Shown here in pieces: positions 55,531 through 64,000 of a stretch of 64,000 nucleotides of DNA. The position numbers and the translations under genes are program-made. How positions within the stretch are numbered: position 1 is the first letter of the stretch; each line of letters starts with the position of its first letter. The stretch spans positions 17,728,026 through 17,792,025 of the forward strand of contig OX411545.1 in the NCBI GenBank assembly GCA_948146395.1. The letters run 5' to 3'. Under the pieces are notes generated by a model. That model did not search any database. It worked only from the letters and a program-made list of their open reading frames with translations, and was not told the DNA's origin. The DNA comes from Fragum whitleyi (taxonomy: Eukaryota; Mollusca; Bivalvia; Cardiida; Cardiidae).

Positions 55531-55679
55531 ATGCTCACACGTGACAGATATAGGGGTGGGGTACCTGTCAACAATGACGTCACTCATGAAGCTGTTCCTT
55601 CGATGGTGTACGCAGATACGAGACTTCGGTCTACAACACATGTACTCTATGAGAAACCTTAGAGTACTATCACTAGCCG
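55531..55679 (+). CDS. FBXL16: FBXL16 orthologue, coding exon 2 (LRRs)
   Basis: 149-nt internal exon preceded by a pyrimidine-rich acceptor (TTCTCTATTTTCAG) and followed by G|GTAAGC. Its first base completes the AG|A arginine codon split by intron 1 (phase 2), and its last base starts a glycine codon split by intron 2 (phase 1). It encodes residues 365-413: [18 protein letters not shown], then [16 protein letters not shown] and LRVLSLA, the C-terminal LRRs of FBXL16 in the expected order. The frame is open upstream of the acceptor and for about 60 nt past the donor, but those extensions do not resemble the family. It lies about 50 kb from exon 1 on the same strand; the joins preserve both frame and family sequence. 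Confidence 0.94.
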
Positions 55680-56158
55680 GTAAGCATTTCTTAGACAGAA
55701 TGACAAAAAAACCCTATCATATGCGACTATTCTTTTAATTCCTTCCTTCGAATTCGTGTCCTACGAATTCCCCACTCATCGAAACTCCATGGGTGCTCCG
55801 TGTCGCAAGTTATTCTTGTAGCTCTTAACTGAATCGCATCAAGATCGCGGGCATAAGCATTTTCTAGAGGAATTCTGGAGCAAAATGTTGAACAGCTCAA
55901 AGCTTTTGACTCCAATTCACGCATTATAGCGATCAGTTTAGAATTCTAAGAATTATCAGCGACTTTGACTCGAATGCATGGATTTTTGTAATCTGAAAAA
56001 CCGTCCATAAAAAAATTCGTATACGCGTTAGAATTGTACACAGCTTTGCTTGTGATAACACGTCCAATGCAGGGTATCATTTCTTTAACGTCTCACAAAC
56101 TAGTTCTTTTGAACGCAAGTCTGAATTCATGGAGTGATAGGGCCATTATATGCGTAAA

Positions 56159-56591
56159 CAGTGAAATCGACAAGCTGAATGGCATTGAAATGATTTTGAA
56201 ATGAAATTGAATGAGTGTGGAATCAAATTTTGAATGAAATTAAAAGGGATGTTATCCAATTTTACTAATTTTGTCCATGATGAGAAAAAATATCTGTGTT
56301 CATAACCTCCCTTTTATCAAAACACGCATCTAAGTTCTATACAGGGGTTCTTTTGTCTTTACGAACAAATCGAACGTTTATAATATTCAATTAAGTCAGT
56401 AAAGTTGTTGATTTTTTCTAGCGAATTTCATTTTAAAGGTAGTTGTTGATTTTATAATTTTGATTTATTCTGAGCGTTTCTGTATGGTTTGAGTGTGTGT
56501 TTAGAATGAATGAATGAATGGAGCGCCGAGTGAGCGCTTCCGAATGGTTTTAATCGTAACGAGAATCAATTTCACGATTGTATTAAATGTA
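56159..56591 (+). mobile_element. MITE-A copy in intron 2
   Basis: The left terminus has lost TACAGTTAAC (starts CAGTGAAATCGACAAGCTGA). Right end ATCAATTTCACGATTGTATT and AAATGTA. Hairpin present but decayed (TTTTGTCCATGATGAGAAAA). Confidence 0.83.
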
Positions 56592-56897
56592 CAACTGGTA
56601 GGGTTAGAAGCATCGTATGATGGACACTTGCTGCATGCTCTGCGTAAATTAGAAGGTGGACAACTTTTTAAATGCAGTTCAAAAACCAGCAATGCTTCAA
56701 AATGTTTATAGTGATCAGATTTACCAGCTATTACAAAATATAGAAAAATAATAAAATAAGATATAAAAAACACTGTTAGACATAACAGTTTCGTATGCGT
56801 GTAGTGATTTTCAACAAAAGCTCCCAGCAAAACTATTCAGGTGACTATAAAAATTAAATAAAGCGTGACTTTTCTACGCTAGGCAGTGGTATTATTA

Positions 56898-57327
56898 CAA
56901 TTAAGAACATCTTGAAATTGAAAAGATGAATGATTTTGGAGTGAAATTGAATGAGTGTGTAGAGCGAGTTTTGAGTGAAATTCAAGGGAGGTAAACCAAT
57001 ATCGCTAATTTTGTTCAAGATGAACAAAATTAGCTATATTTATTACCTCCCTTCCCTTTAAAAAAATAAACGTAATTTTCTGTTATTGTGTCTTTATGAA
57101 CCAACCACAGACTTTGAAATCCTTCCCAACCATCAAAATCGTAGAATAAATTGATCGATTTAAATGATGTAAGCGTCCTGGGCGATTTCTGAATGTTTTA
57201 TAATGATTTTGGTGCGTTTTGGAATGATTAGAGTGAGTGTTTGGAATGAATGAATGGAGCTGTTAGTGAGCGATTTAGAATTATTTTGAGCGGAATGAGT
57301 GTCAACTTCACGATGTTTTTAACTGTA
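56898..57327 (+). mobile_element. MITE-A copy in intron 2
   Basis: TACAATTAAGAACATCTTGA at the left, GTCAACTTCACGATG and TTTTTAACTGTA at the right. Nearly perfect hairpin 56985-57055 with TTTTGTTCAAGATGAACAAA. Close relative of the copies at 52558 and 53158 (AAGGGAGGTAAACCAATATC). Confidence 0.9.
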
Positions 57328-57378
57328 CACATGTCTCAAACAATGGTATCTTCGGTTGCTTTTCGCGCGTGGCGCAGC

Positions 57379-57790
57379 TACAGTTATGAACATTCCAATA
57401 AAACAATTCTAAATCGCTCTCACAGCGCTCCATCCATTCATTCCAAACACTCAATCAAACCATTCTAAAACGCTCCAAAATCATTTAAAAAGATGAGATC
57501 GACATCTACATTCAAAATAAGCATAGCAAGAAAAATCACGATTTCAGAAACGTAATTGAAATTGTGAGCGTCTTATTGGTTCTTGGAGCAATAGGAAGCT
57601 ATTTATAGAACTAGTATGCATAACATATTAAAGGGAGGTAATAAATTTAGCTAATTTTGTTCAAACTGAACAAAACTAGCTTTATTGGATTACCCCCCTT
57701 GAATTTTACCCAAAACTCGCTTCACAAACTCATTCAATTTCATTCCAAGATCATTCCAAAATTATTCATCTTGTCTTGTTCTTAACTGTA
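57379..57790 (-). mobile_element. MITE-A copy 83 bp before exon 3
   Basis: TACAGTTATGAACATTCCAA at the left (TIR shortened), GTCTTGTTCTTAACTGTA at the right. Hairpin 57632-57700 with TTTTGTTCAAACTGAACAAA. Ends 83 bp upstream of the exon 3 start. Confidence 0.87.
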
Positions 57791-57873
57791 TCCACTATAT
57801 GATAATAGATTTTGCTTTGGTCGACTAAAGTAGGATTTTTTTTTTCAAATCAAGTCTGTGAATCTGATTTCAG

Positions 57874-58022
57874 GTTGTTCGTTGGTGACAGGACAGGGTC
57901 TTTGTGGTCTGACACAGTTGAGGAACTTGGAGGAGCTCGAACTTACTAACTGCCAAAGCGCTACTAAAGAAGTGTGTCTTTATTTGAGAGAAAATATGCA
58001 AAGGTGTCTGATTCTAGATTGA
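57874..58022 (+). CDS. FBXL16: FBXL16 orthologue, coding exon 3 (C-terminus)
   Basis: 149-nt terminal coding exon, acceptor CTGATTTCAG|GT, ending at TGA 58020-58022. It encodes residues 414 (split) to 462: CSLVTGQGLCGLTQLRNLEE, then LELTNCQSAT and RENMQRCLILD. This is the last LRR and the short conserved tail ending one residue after a hydrophobic pair, as in vertebrate FBXL16 (ending LVIE there, LILD here). No residues appear to be missing. Candidate poly(A) signals AATAAA lie at about 58130, 58222 and 58362; the sequence does not show which is used. The 3' UTR therefore probably spans at least 58023-58150. Confidence 0.94.
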
Positions 58023-58129
58023 TAAACAATCAAATCTTATTGTATATGTACCTACATTCCAAATAAGTGTTTTCACCTTTCCAAAATATATGAGGGCTGT
58101 TCCAATATTCCATCACAATTACAAAAAAA

Positions 58130-58135
58130 AATAAA
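58130..58135 (+). terminator. candidate poly(A) signal AATAAA for FBXL16
   Basis: First AATAAA after the FBXL16 stop codon, about 108 nt downstream, inside an A-rich run. Two further AATAAA motifs follow at about 58222 and 58362. No transcript evidence is available to choose among them. Confidence 0.35.
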
Positions 58136-58399
58136 CAAATGAGATATGAATCAAGTTCTAGATATGTTTACGAAAGTTGAGTTATGGATGTTTGAACGCA
58201 ATATCACGGAAAGATAATTCGAATAAAAGGGATAAAACTTCTAGTAAAAAAGTAAACACACAGAGAATAGTTGTTTGGTTCAGTGTAAGATCGATTTACA
58301 TTTCAGTGGGTGAACAAGAAAAGCTATATTCGAGTGAAAATATAGCTTTTGTTGTCAACGAAATAAAATACCACTCGATCTTACTAAAAAACAAATAAT

Positions 58400-58905
58400 T
58401 ATTCTGTTTCTATGATGCAAAAATGAGACAAAATGTGAATATTTTAGGGCAAAATTTTCTCATTTACATGTGAATGCTATATTTACCATGTTCATGATGA
58501 CGTCACTTATTGTGACGTCATTCCGCTAAGATTACGTCAGATAGGGTAAAATTAACTAAAGCGGGTTTAAAATTTTGCTAATTTTACTGGGTAGGCGGTG
58601 AGCTTATCAAATGATAACCGTGACACACGTCAAGAATTTTAAAAAACTGCGCTAGAATAGTTTAACGTTCGGAGCTTCGAGATTTCTCATTGAAACCTTT
58701 CTATATTAGATGCCCGATCATGCTTAAAACAATTTATTTGAAATTGACAAGTATGGATATCCTCACGCTTGAAATAATTCGCATTTTTCACGGAATTTTG
58801 GAACAGCCGTTGTATATGTCATATTAAATCCAAACATTCGTGTCTATAGCACAACTTACCAAACACTTTGGTTAAGTTCATATGGGACACAGAATCGATC
58901 CAAGT
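58400..58905. other. right flank with paired CRE motifs
   Basis: ATGATGACGTCACTTATTGT then GACGTCATTCC at 58495-58526 puts two TGACGTCA-type sites 17 bp apart, then TTACGTCAG at 58532. No gene recognised. Regulatory role is inference only. Confidence 0.35.
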
Positions 58906-58911
58906 TAACAA

Positions 58912-59160
58912 GGGGCCCGTTTAACTAAACATCTTACGATCAATTTTTGCGTAAGTCAAAATTTATAGTTGCTTCAACAGTAGTAACTAAATAAGGGTTT
59001 CTGTCATGTATTATCTCATTAGAATCATCTTCTAAAGACGATTCCAATGAGTTAATACAAGGCAAAATCTAACTGCAAATGAAATCACAATGTACGATTT
59101 GTGATTTTGACTTACGATCGGTTTTCTTTCGTAAGAAGGTTAGTAAAACGGGCACCAGGT
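58912..59160. mobile_element. MITE-D copy
   Basis: GGGGCCCGTTTAACTAAACA then TCTTACGATC is mirrored by GATCGGTTTTCTTTCGTAAG and TAGTAAAACGGGCACCAGG. Central hairpin TTATCTCATTAGAATCATCT / AGACGATTCCAATGAGTTAA at 59009-59058. Slightly more decayed than 51915-52163. Confidence 0.9.
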
Positions 59161-59369
59161 TCCCGTTCGAACGACCTCGCTTTCGACACTAGTGACATCT
59201 ATTTGACCTTTCGACCTCGATGCTTCTGATCCCGTCGATCCCAAAAGACGTCAAAAAGTAGTGTACAACAGTACGATTATAAACAAATCTGATCTCTCTT
59301 AAGATTAAATAAAAATACTTTTTTACATTAGTTTTGCAAGGGTTTATCAATATGTAAACGTAATAAAAG

Positions 59370-59466
59370 CATTTTATTATACTAATCAATTTTGTAGCGG
59401 TATTTTTAAGTAATGATTACTCCCATCAATAAAATACCGCTACCCTTATTGATTAGTATAAAAGAA
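59370..59466. repeat. 97-bp hairpin, small foldback element
   Basis: CATTTTATTATACTAATCAA then GTAGCGGTATTTT is mirrored by AAAATACCGCTAC and TTGATTAGTATAAAAGAATG around AAGTAATGATTACTCCCATC. Confidence 0.85.
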
Positions 59467-59469
59467 TGC

Positions 59470-59950
59470 CGTTATTCGAATTGATTAACCCGTGCAAAAT
59501 ACAATACAAAAGAGCGCGAATGTTCATTTTATGTAATCTAAAGAAGATAAGATTTTTTTAATTCGAACTGTTGATGTGCACTTCTTTATCCTGCGTCATT
59601 TTATCCCAAGTAACACTTGCCTGGCCCGGGGTCAGAAGCGTCGATTTCGAAAGGTGAAAATGACGTCACTAGATCGTTAGAATGGGAACTTGGTTAACCT
59701 GGATCCATACCGAGTACCATATGAACTTACCCTAAATGTTTTTTTACCTCAACCGGATCCTTTGTATTTTTCCTTTGATATGTCATATCGCATTATTTGT
59801 CGAATAAGGGAAATATTCATTTATGTCCTTGGTCAGAACTTGTTGAAGATTCAAAATGTTGTTCAGGGGAGATGACTTGCGTTTTCCTTTTTTATATTGA
59901 TACATGTAAAAGTAACTTCCCTTTCGTCAAAACGAAAGGCAACTTTTTTT
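59470..59950. other. unassigned right flank
   Basis: No gene recognised. Two overlapping 60-odd codon ORFs have no family feature. Confidence 0.4.
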
Positions 59951-59954
59951 TTCA

Positions 59955-60062
59955 GTTTAAAAAACGGTACAAACCGTTTGCAAATTAAACCCTGCTTTGC
60001 TTGTGCATTTTCGTATAATTTGAAAATTGTTAGCCCCATTTTAGCATCCTGAAAGCAGGGCA
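59955..60062. mobile_element. MITE-B copy, diverged
   Basis: AAACGGTACAAACCGTTTGC then AAATTAAACCCTGCTTTGC on the left; TTTGAAAATTGTTAGCCCCA then TTTTAGCATCCTGAAAGCAG on the right. The left outermost GGATGAC part is missing. Confidence 0.75.
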
Positions 60063-60790
60063 TATTTTCCCTCACTCTTTTGTAATACGAAGCAATATCA
60101 TTTACAGAGTCGCTTCCTATTACAGTGTGTTTTTATCCAAATCATTTTGTACTTCGTTCCATTGGTCTATCAAGCTTTCTCAAAGAACACGTCGATTAGA
60201 TGTTATCATTATTATCTTTTTTCAACATTTTCTATTTTTATCCGAACATGTCTTGCATTTTCCGTTCAAATCCAACGCCAAGGGCTTACCGTTCGATCTT
60301 ATTCTGCTTTCTATCGACTAAAGTGAAATACAATGTATATAATAATATCGAATAACAGAAAATGAAGAATAATTCATTAATCTATGTATTATACCTGAAC
60401 TCACCTTCAATATATATATTTATCAAGAGTCAGTCTTTTATGTTTGTACATAATATTGCATTCTTCCTGTATTTTCGCTACATTCCACACAAATGTTTCC
60501 TCAATTGCAAGTTAATATCGACTTAAGTCTATAAAAATATTTTCTATAATTGTGATCATTTTGTTGAATCTGTTACAGATTCATTTTGTGAATTTTATTC
60601 TTTTTATTTACCTTTCAATTTAAAAGGATTTCAAAACAAGATTTTTTTAAATTAAAGATAGAAAAAACACCCTCCTTTATATATATATAACACGAATGCA
60701 AAGCTTTTACTCAACCTAAGGCCTGTGAAATCAAAAGTTTACTTTTCTCATGTACATTGTATTAATATTTTTTCCGGCATGACGTGAAAC
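60063..60790. other. unassigned AT-rich right flank
   Basis: No gene or clear repeat recognised. TATATATATA runs at 60408 and 60680. Confidence 0.4.
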
Positions 60791-60792
60791 AG

Positions 60793-61022
60793 ATATGACC
60801 CATCACGCGAAAATGGAAAATGGTCTGCAAATTGCGCAGACTGATATGAGTCGAAACATTTCTCACATTACTAAATATCTGAAGCTAGAATAATCAATCT
60901 ACCTACCTGTGAAAGTAATTTTGAAATGCGACCTCTTGTTGACCTGTTCAAGAACCAATCTCTTTTTCAAATATTTATTTAAGGACGTTCTCAGAGGGTC
61001 CCTTTTCGCGTGAAGCGTCATA
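60793..61022. mobile_element. MITE-F copy
   Basis: GATATGACCCATCACGCGAA then AATGGA is mirrored by GGGTCCCTTTTCGCGTGAAG then CGTCATATA. The inner GGTCTGCAAATTGCGCAGAC hairpin is at about 60822. It contains AATCTCTTTTTCAAATATTT, also seen in the MITE-F-like pieces at 33781 and 36775. Confidence 0.83.
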
Positions 61023-61100
61023 TATTTTTCTCTACTTGGACGTTATTTATCTCTACAAGCTTTTTTTTTCAGTAGAAGAGCCTTGGGGAAGCGTCTTTAT

Positions 61101-61538
61101 TACAGTTAACAACATCGTGATATTGATAAGGCGATTGAGTTTGGAATGAAATTGAATGAGCGTGATGAGTGAGTTTCTGGTGAAATTAAAGGGTTGTAAT
61201 AAACTGTTACTGACTTTGTTCAGGATGAACAAAATTCGCCGTATTTATTACCTCCCTCTTTGAAAAATTTTGCAAACAATTTCTATAGATAGTTTCTTTT
61301 GCCTTCGAGAACCAATCAGACGCTAACAATTTCAAATATTTCAGCGAATTCATGGATTTTTTCTTGCGATATTTATTTTGAATGTAGTTGTTGACTGTAT
61401 CTTTTTTAATGGGTTTTTTTTTTAGCGTTTTTGAATGGTTATAGTGAGTGTTTGGAATGAATGAACGGAGCGCTGAGTGAATTGTTTAGAATGAGTTTGC
61501 TAGGAATAAGTGACATTTTCACGTTGTTGTTAACTGTA
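61101..61538 (+). mobile_element. MITE-A copy, near complete
   Basis: TACAGTTAACAACATCGTGA at the left, CATTTTCACGTTGTTGTTAA then CTGTA at the right. The first hairpin arm is diverged (AAACTGTTACTGACTTTGTT). Retains AGAACCAATCAGACGCTAAC. Confidence 0.92.
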
Positions 61539-61666
61539 CAACTTCAGAATAAATCCTTCACATGAATCACCCTCTTCGCAAGCCAAGGGTGGTAGCTTTA
61601 CTATGTTCCATTCGTAAGAAACAAAGCTTGCGAATAAGATTAATTATATTAATATTGGCATTTCGG

Positions 61667-62092
61667 TACAGTTAACAACATCGAGAAATTGACAAGATGA
61701 ATGTTTTTGAAATGAAACTAAATGAGTGTTCGATTGAGTTTTAAATGAAATTAAAGGGAGGTAATCCAATACCGTTTTTTTGTTCAGCACGAACAAAATT
61801 AGCGATATTTATTACCTTCATTTAATGAAATAAGCTTACAATATCTATAAATAGGTTCCCGTTTCTTGAAAAGCTAACCAGACGCTAACAATTTCAAGTA
61901 TGTCAGTGAAATCGCGATTTTTTTCTATTTATATCTATTTTGAATGTAGGTGTTGATTGTTTATTTTTAAGTGATTTGGAGCGTTTTTGGGCGATTTGAT
62001 TGAGTGTTTGGAATAAATGAATGAAGCGCTGACCGAGAAATTCAGAATGATTTGATGGAGCTGATGTCAATTTCACGATGTTACTAACCGTA
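61667..62092 (+). mobile_element. MITE-A copy, near complete
   Basis: TACAGTTAACAACATCGAGA at the left, GTCAATTTCACGATG and TTACTAACCGTA at the right. Hairpin loop changed to TTTTTTGTTCAGCACGAACA. Same orientation as the copy 130 bp upstream. Confidence 0.92.
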
Positions 62093-62149
62093 CTATTGCA
62101 CATACGTCTAATATCCACATAATTGCATTTATTGTTACAATTGCAATTT

Positions 62150-63350
62150 TTAGCTCCACTGGCTGAAAGCCACTGGGGCTATTGTCATGGCGTTGTGTCC
62201 GTCGTGCGTCCGTCCGTCCGTAAGTGCGTCCTGTCGTTAACTTTTTCTTTAAAAATCTTCTCCTCAGAAACTCCTGAATGAATTTCAACCAAACTTCACA
62301 GGAATGATCCTTGGGTGACCCTCTTTCAAAGTTGTTCAAGAAATTTTGATACAATGAAAAACATGGATTTAATGGACGTGGCTTATTCCCAAATATGGTA
62401 AAAAATGAGTTTTCTCAGATTCCGATTGGTGGATACAAATTAAATTTTACATAGAAAATCCTTGGGTGACCCTTTATCAGTCTACCGAAAATTATTGTGA
62501 TCGAATGAAAAATATGTATTTTATGGGCGGAGGTCATTTCTGCATATATTATATAGCGGAATCTTTGAAAATCATTTTCTCAAAAAGTAAGTAATGGATA
62601 TCAACCAAATTTCACTGGAATGATTCTTGAGTGACCCTTTATCAGTGTACCAAAAATTATTGTTATCGGATGGAAAATATGTATTTTATGGGCGGAGGTC
62701 ATTTCTCTATATATTATATAGTGGAAACTTTGAAAGTCATTTTCTCAGAATGTAAATGATGGATATCAACCAAATTTCACTGGAATGATCCTTGAGTTAC
62801 CCTTTATCAGTCTACAAAAAATTATTGTAACCGGATGAAAAAATATGTATTTTATGGGCGGAGGTCATTTCTCTATATGATATATAGTGGAAACTTTGAA
62901 AATCATTTTCTGAGAAAGAAATTGATGGATATCAACTTAATTTCACTGGAATGATCCTTGAGTGACCCTTTATAAGTCTTCTAAAAATAATTGTGATTGG
63001 ATAAAAGATATTTATTTTATTGGCAGAGGTCATTTCTCTTATGTTATTTAGTGGAAACTTTGAAAATCATTTTCTCAGAATGTAACTGATGGATATAAAT
63101 CAAACTTCATTTGTATGATCCTTGGGTGACCTATTATGATGCAGCCAAAAAATATTGGCATTGGCTGAAAAATATATATTTTACGAGCGGAGGTCATTTC
63201 TCTGTATGTAATATATAGTGGAAACTTTGAAAATCATTTCAACATCAGTAGAATCTAAAATATCTAAAACTTTAGGCAAAACTTAGATTTGCTATTATAA
63301 GAATTTCAAGCCTGTGGAGCGACTCAAGCCATTCATGGCTTTCTAGTTAT
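62150..63350 (+). repeat. mollusc-type tandem element, about 6 units of 165-170 bp
   Basis: Head TTTAGCTCCACTGGCTGAAA then GCCACTGGGGCTATTG, CGTCCGTCCGTCCG, then units with ATGGATATCAACCAAATTTC, ATCCTTGAGTGACCC and GGGCGGAGGTCATTTCTCTA (near 62525, 62690, 62858, 63022 and 63187). Ends GCCTGTGGAGCGACTCAAGC then CATTCATGGC. Units are more alike than those at 28140-29440, so this copy is probably younger. Confidence 0.85.
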
Positions 63351-63427
63351 TAGATACCCAGCGACATGGTACGTGTACATGTACATAGCAAATTCATTGA
63401 GCAACGCTGCCGATGTTTTGCCTTAAG

Positions 63428-63580
63428 GGATGAAGAGAGTATTTGTTGATTTCATTGAGATATGAACCTAAAAACATTGTCGCACTGTATGAATACGCGA
63501 AACGGATTCATACATGAGTGCGGTTAGGTTTTTAGTTTCATACCTCCATGAAATCATCAAAAAGTCTCTTTATATCTTAT
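63428..63580. mobile_element. MITE-G copy
   Basis: GATGAAGAGAGTATTTGTTG then ATTTCATTGAG is mirrored by CTCCATGAAATCATCAAAAA then GTCTCTTTATATC. The centre ATGAATACGCGAAACGGATT and TTTTTAGTTTCATACCTCC match 43955-44112. Confidence 0.85.
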
Positions 63581-64000
63581 ATGCATTGAAGCAAAAATGT
63601 AAAGATTTACCCTAAAATACATTGATTATTTTAGGGACTACTTTCTGCAGAAGCTTACAAAAAAAGCCGTGTACTCAAAGTTATTTTCATTGAGTAATGC
63701 AATCAAATATTCAGCCAATCAGAATGCACGAATCATGGTGAACACAACTAGAATTAAATTATTTTATCATACAACGAGTCTAGTTGGATTTAGATAGCGT
63801 CAACTTGAATTATATCTTGGCCAATGCAAAAATTATTTTTGAGATGTAATGCAGAAAACAAATGTTTAATTTATTATTTCATACTTAATCTTATGAATAC
63901 TTTTTTTTAAATAACCCTTTTGCAGAAGAAAAAACTTCTGATCTGTAAAACGTTCCAAACTAAGGACTTTTTCACTTATATATATTGAATGCTAATCATG
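63581..64000. other. unassigned right edge
   Basis: No gene or repeat recognised. Confidence 0.4.

Larger units (their letters stand above)
55680..57873 (+). other. FBXL16 intron 2, 2.2 kb
   Basis: Phase 1 intron, GTAAGC to GATTTCAG. It holds three MITE-A copies (56159-56591, 56898-57327 on +, 57379-57790 on -). The stretch 55690-56150 has no recognised repeat or gene. Confidence 0.9.

Noticed and set aside
55457..55738. 93-codon ORF reading as an independent gene
   Set aside because: It is FBXL16 exon 2 with unspliced flanks; the acceptor and donor give the family match only between 55531 and 55679.

Overview
The window looks like an AT-rich invertebrate (lophotrochozoan, most likely molluscan) nuclear chromosome. 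Evidence: a spliced gene with GT-AG introns, no operon structure, tRNA-derived SINEs ending in AAAC-type tails, and the 'AGCTCACCTGAGC...' and 'CCGTCGTGCGTC' dispersed repeats that are common in mollusc genomes. The species cannot be fixed from sequence alone.

One protein-coding gene is well supported: an orthologue of F-box/LRR protein 16 (FBXL16), on the + strand, in three coding exons (4430-5520, 55531-55679, 57874-58022; 462 codons plus stop). Intron 1 is about 50 kb and fills most of the window; intron 2 is 2.2 kb. A 93-codon ORF at 23782-24063 inside intron 1, with a signal-peptide-like start, is a weak candidate for a second gene.

Nearly everything else is repeat. (i) Left flank: a 55-56 bp satellite at 770-2305 containing two 500-bp higher-order units. 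(ii) Intron 1: about 25 copies of one MITE family (here MITE-A; about 30 in the window), roughly 400-440 bp when complete, with TACAGTTAAC-type terminal inverted repeats and a central hairpin. At least seven other foldback/MITE families are also present (MITE-B to MITE-H, names local to this report), with two SINE families, a 29-bp minisatellite (8391-9205), a 36-bp minisatellite (18428-18622), mollusc-type tandem elements (28140-29440, 62150-63350), a large inverted repeat with arms of about 1.3-1.5 kb (38871-43791), and a four-unit tandem array of about 560 bp in which each unit carries a MITE-E copy (44140-46515). (iii) Intron 2 and the right flank: more MITE-A, MITE-B, MITE-D, MITE-F and MITE-G copies.

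No transposase, reverse transcriptase or other autonomous element ORF was recognised, so the DNA elements here look non-autonomous. I found no convincing new protein system. The most notable signals are structural: paired base changes in the MITE-A hairpin, one hairpin core shared by otherwise different foldback elements, the large inverted repeat, and the MITE-bearing tandem array. Boundaries of repeats were read by eye and may be off by a few to tens of bases.
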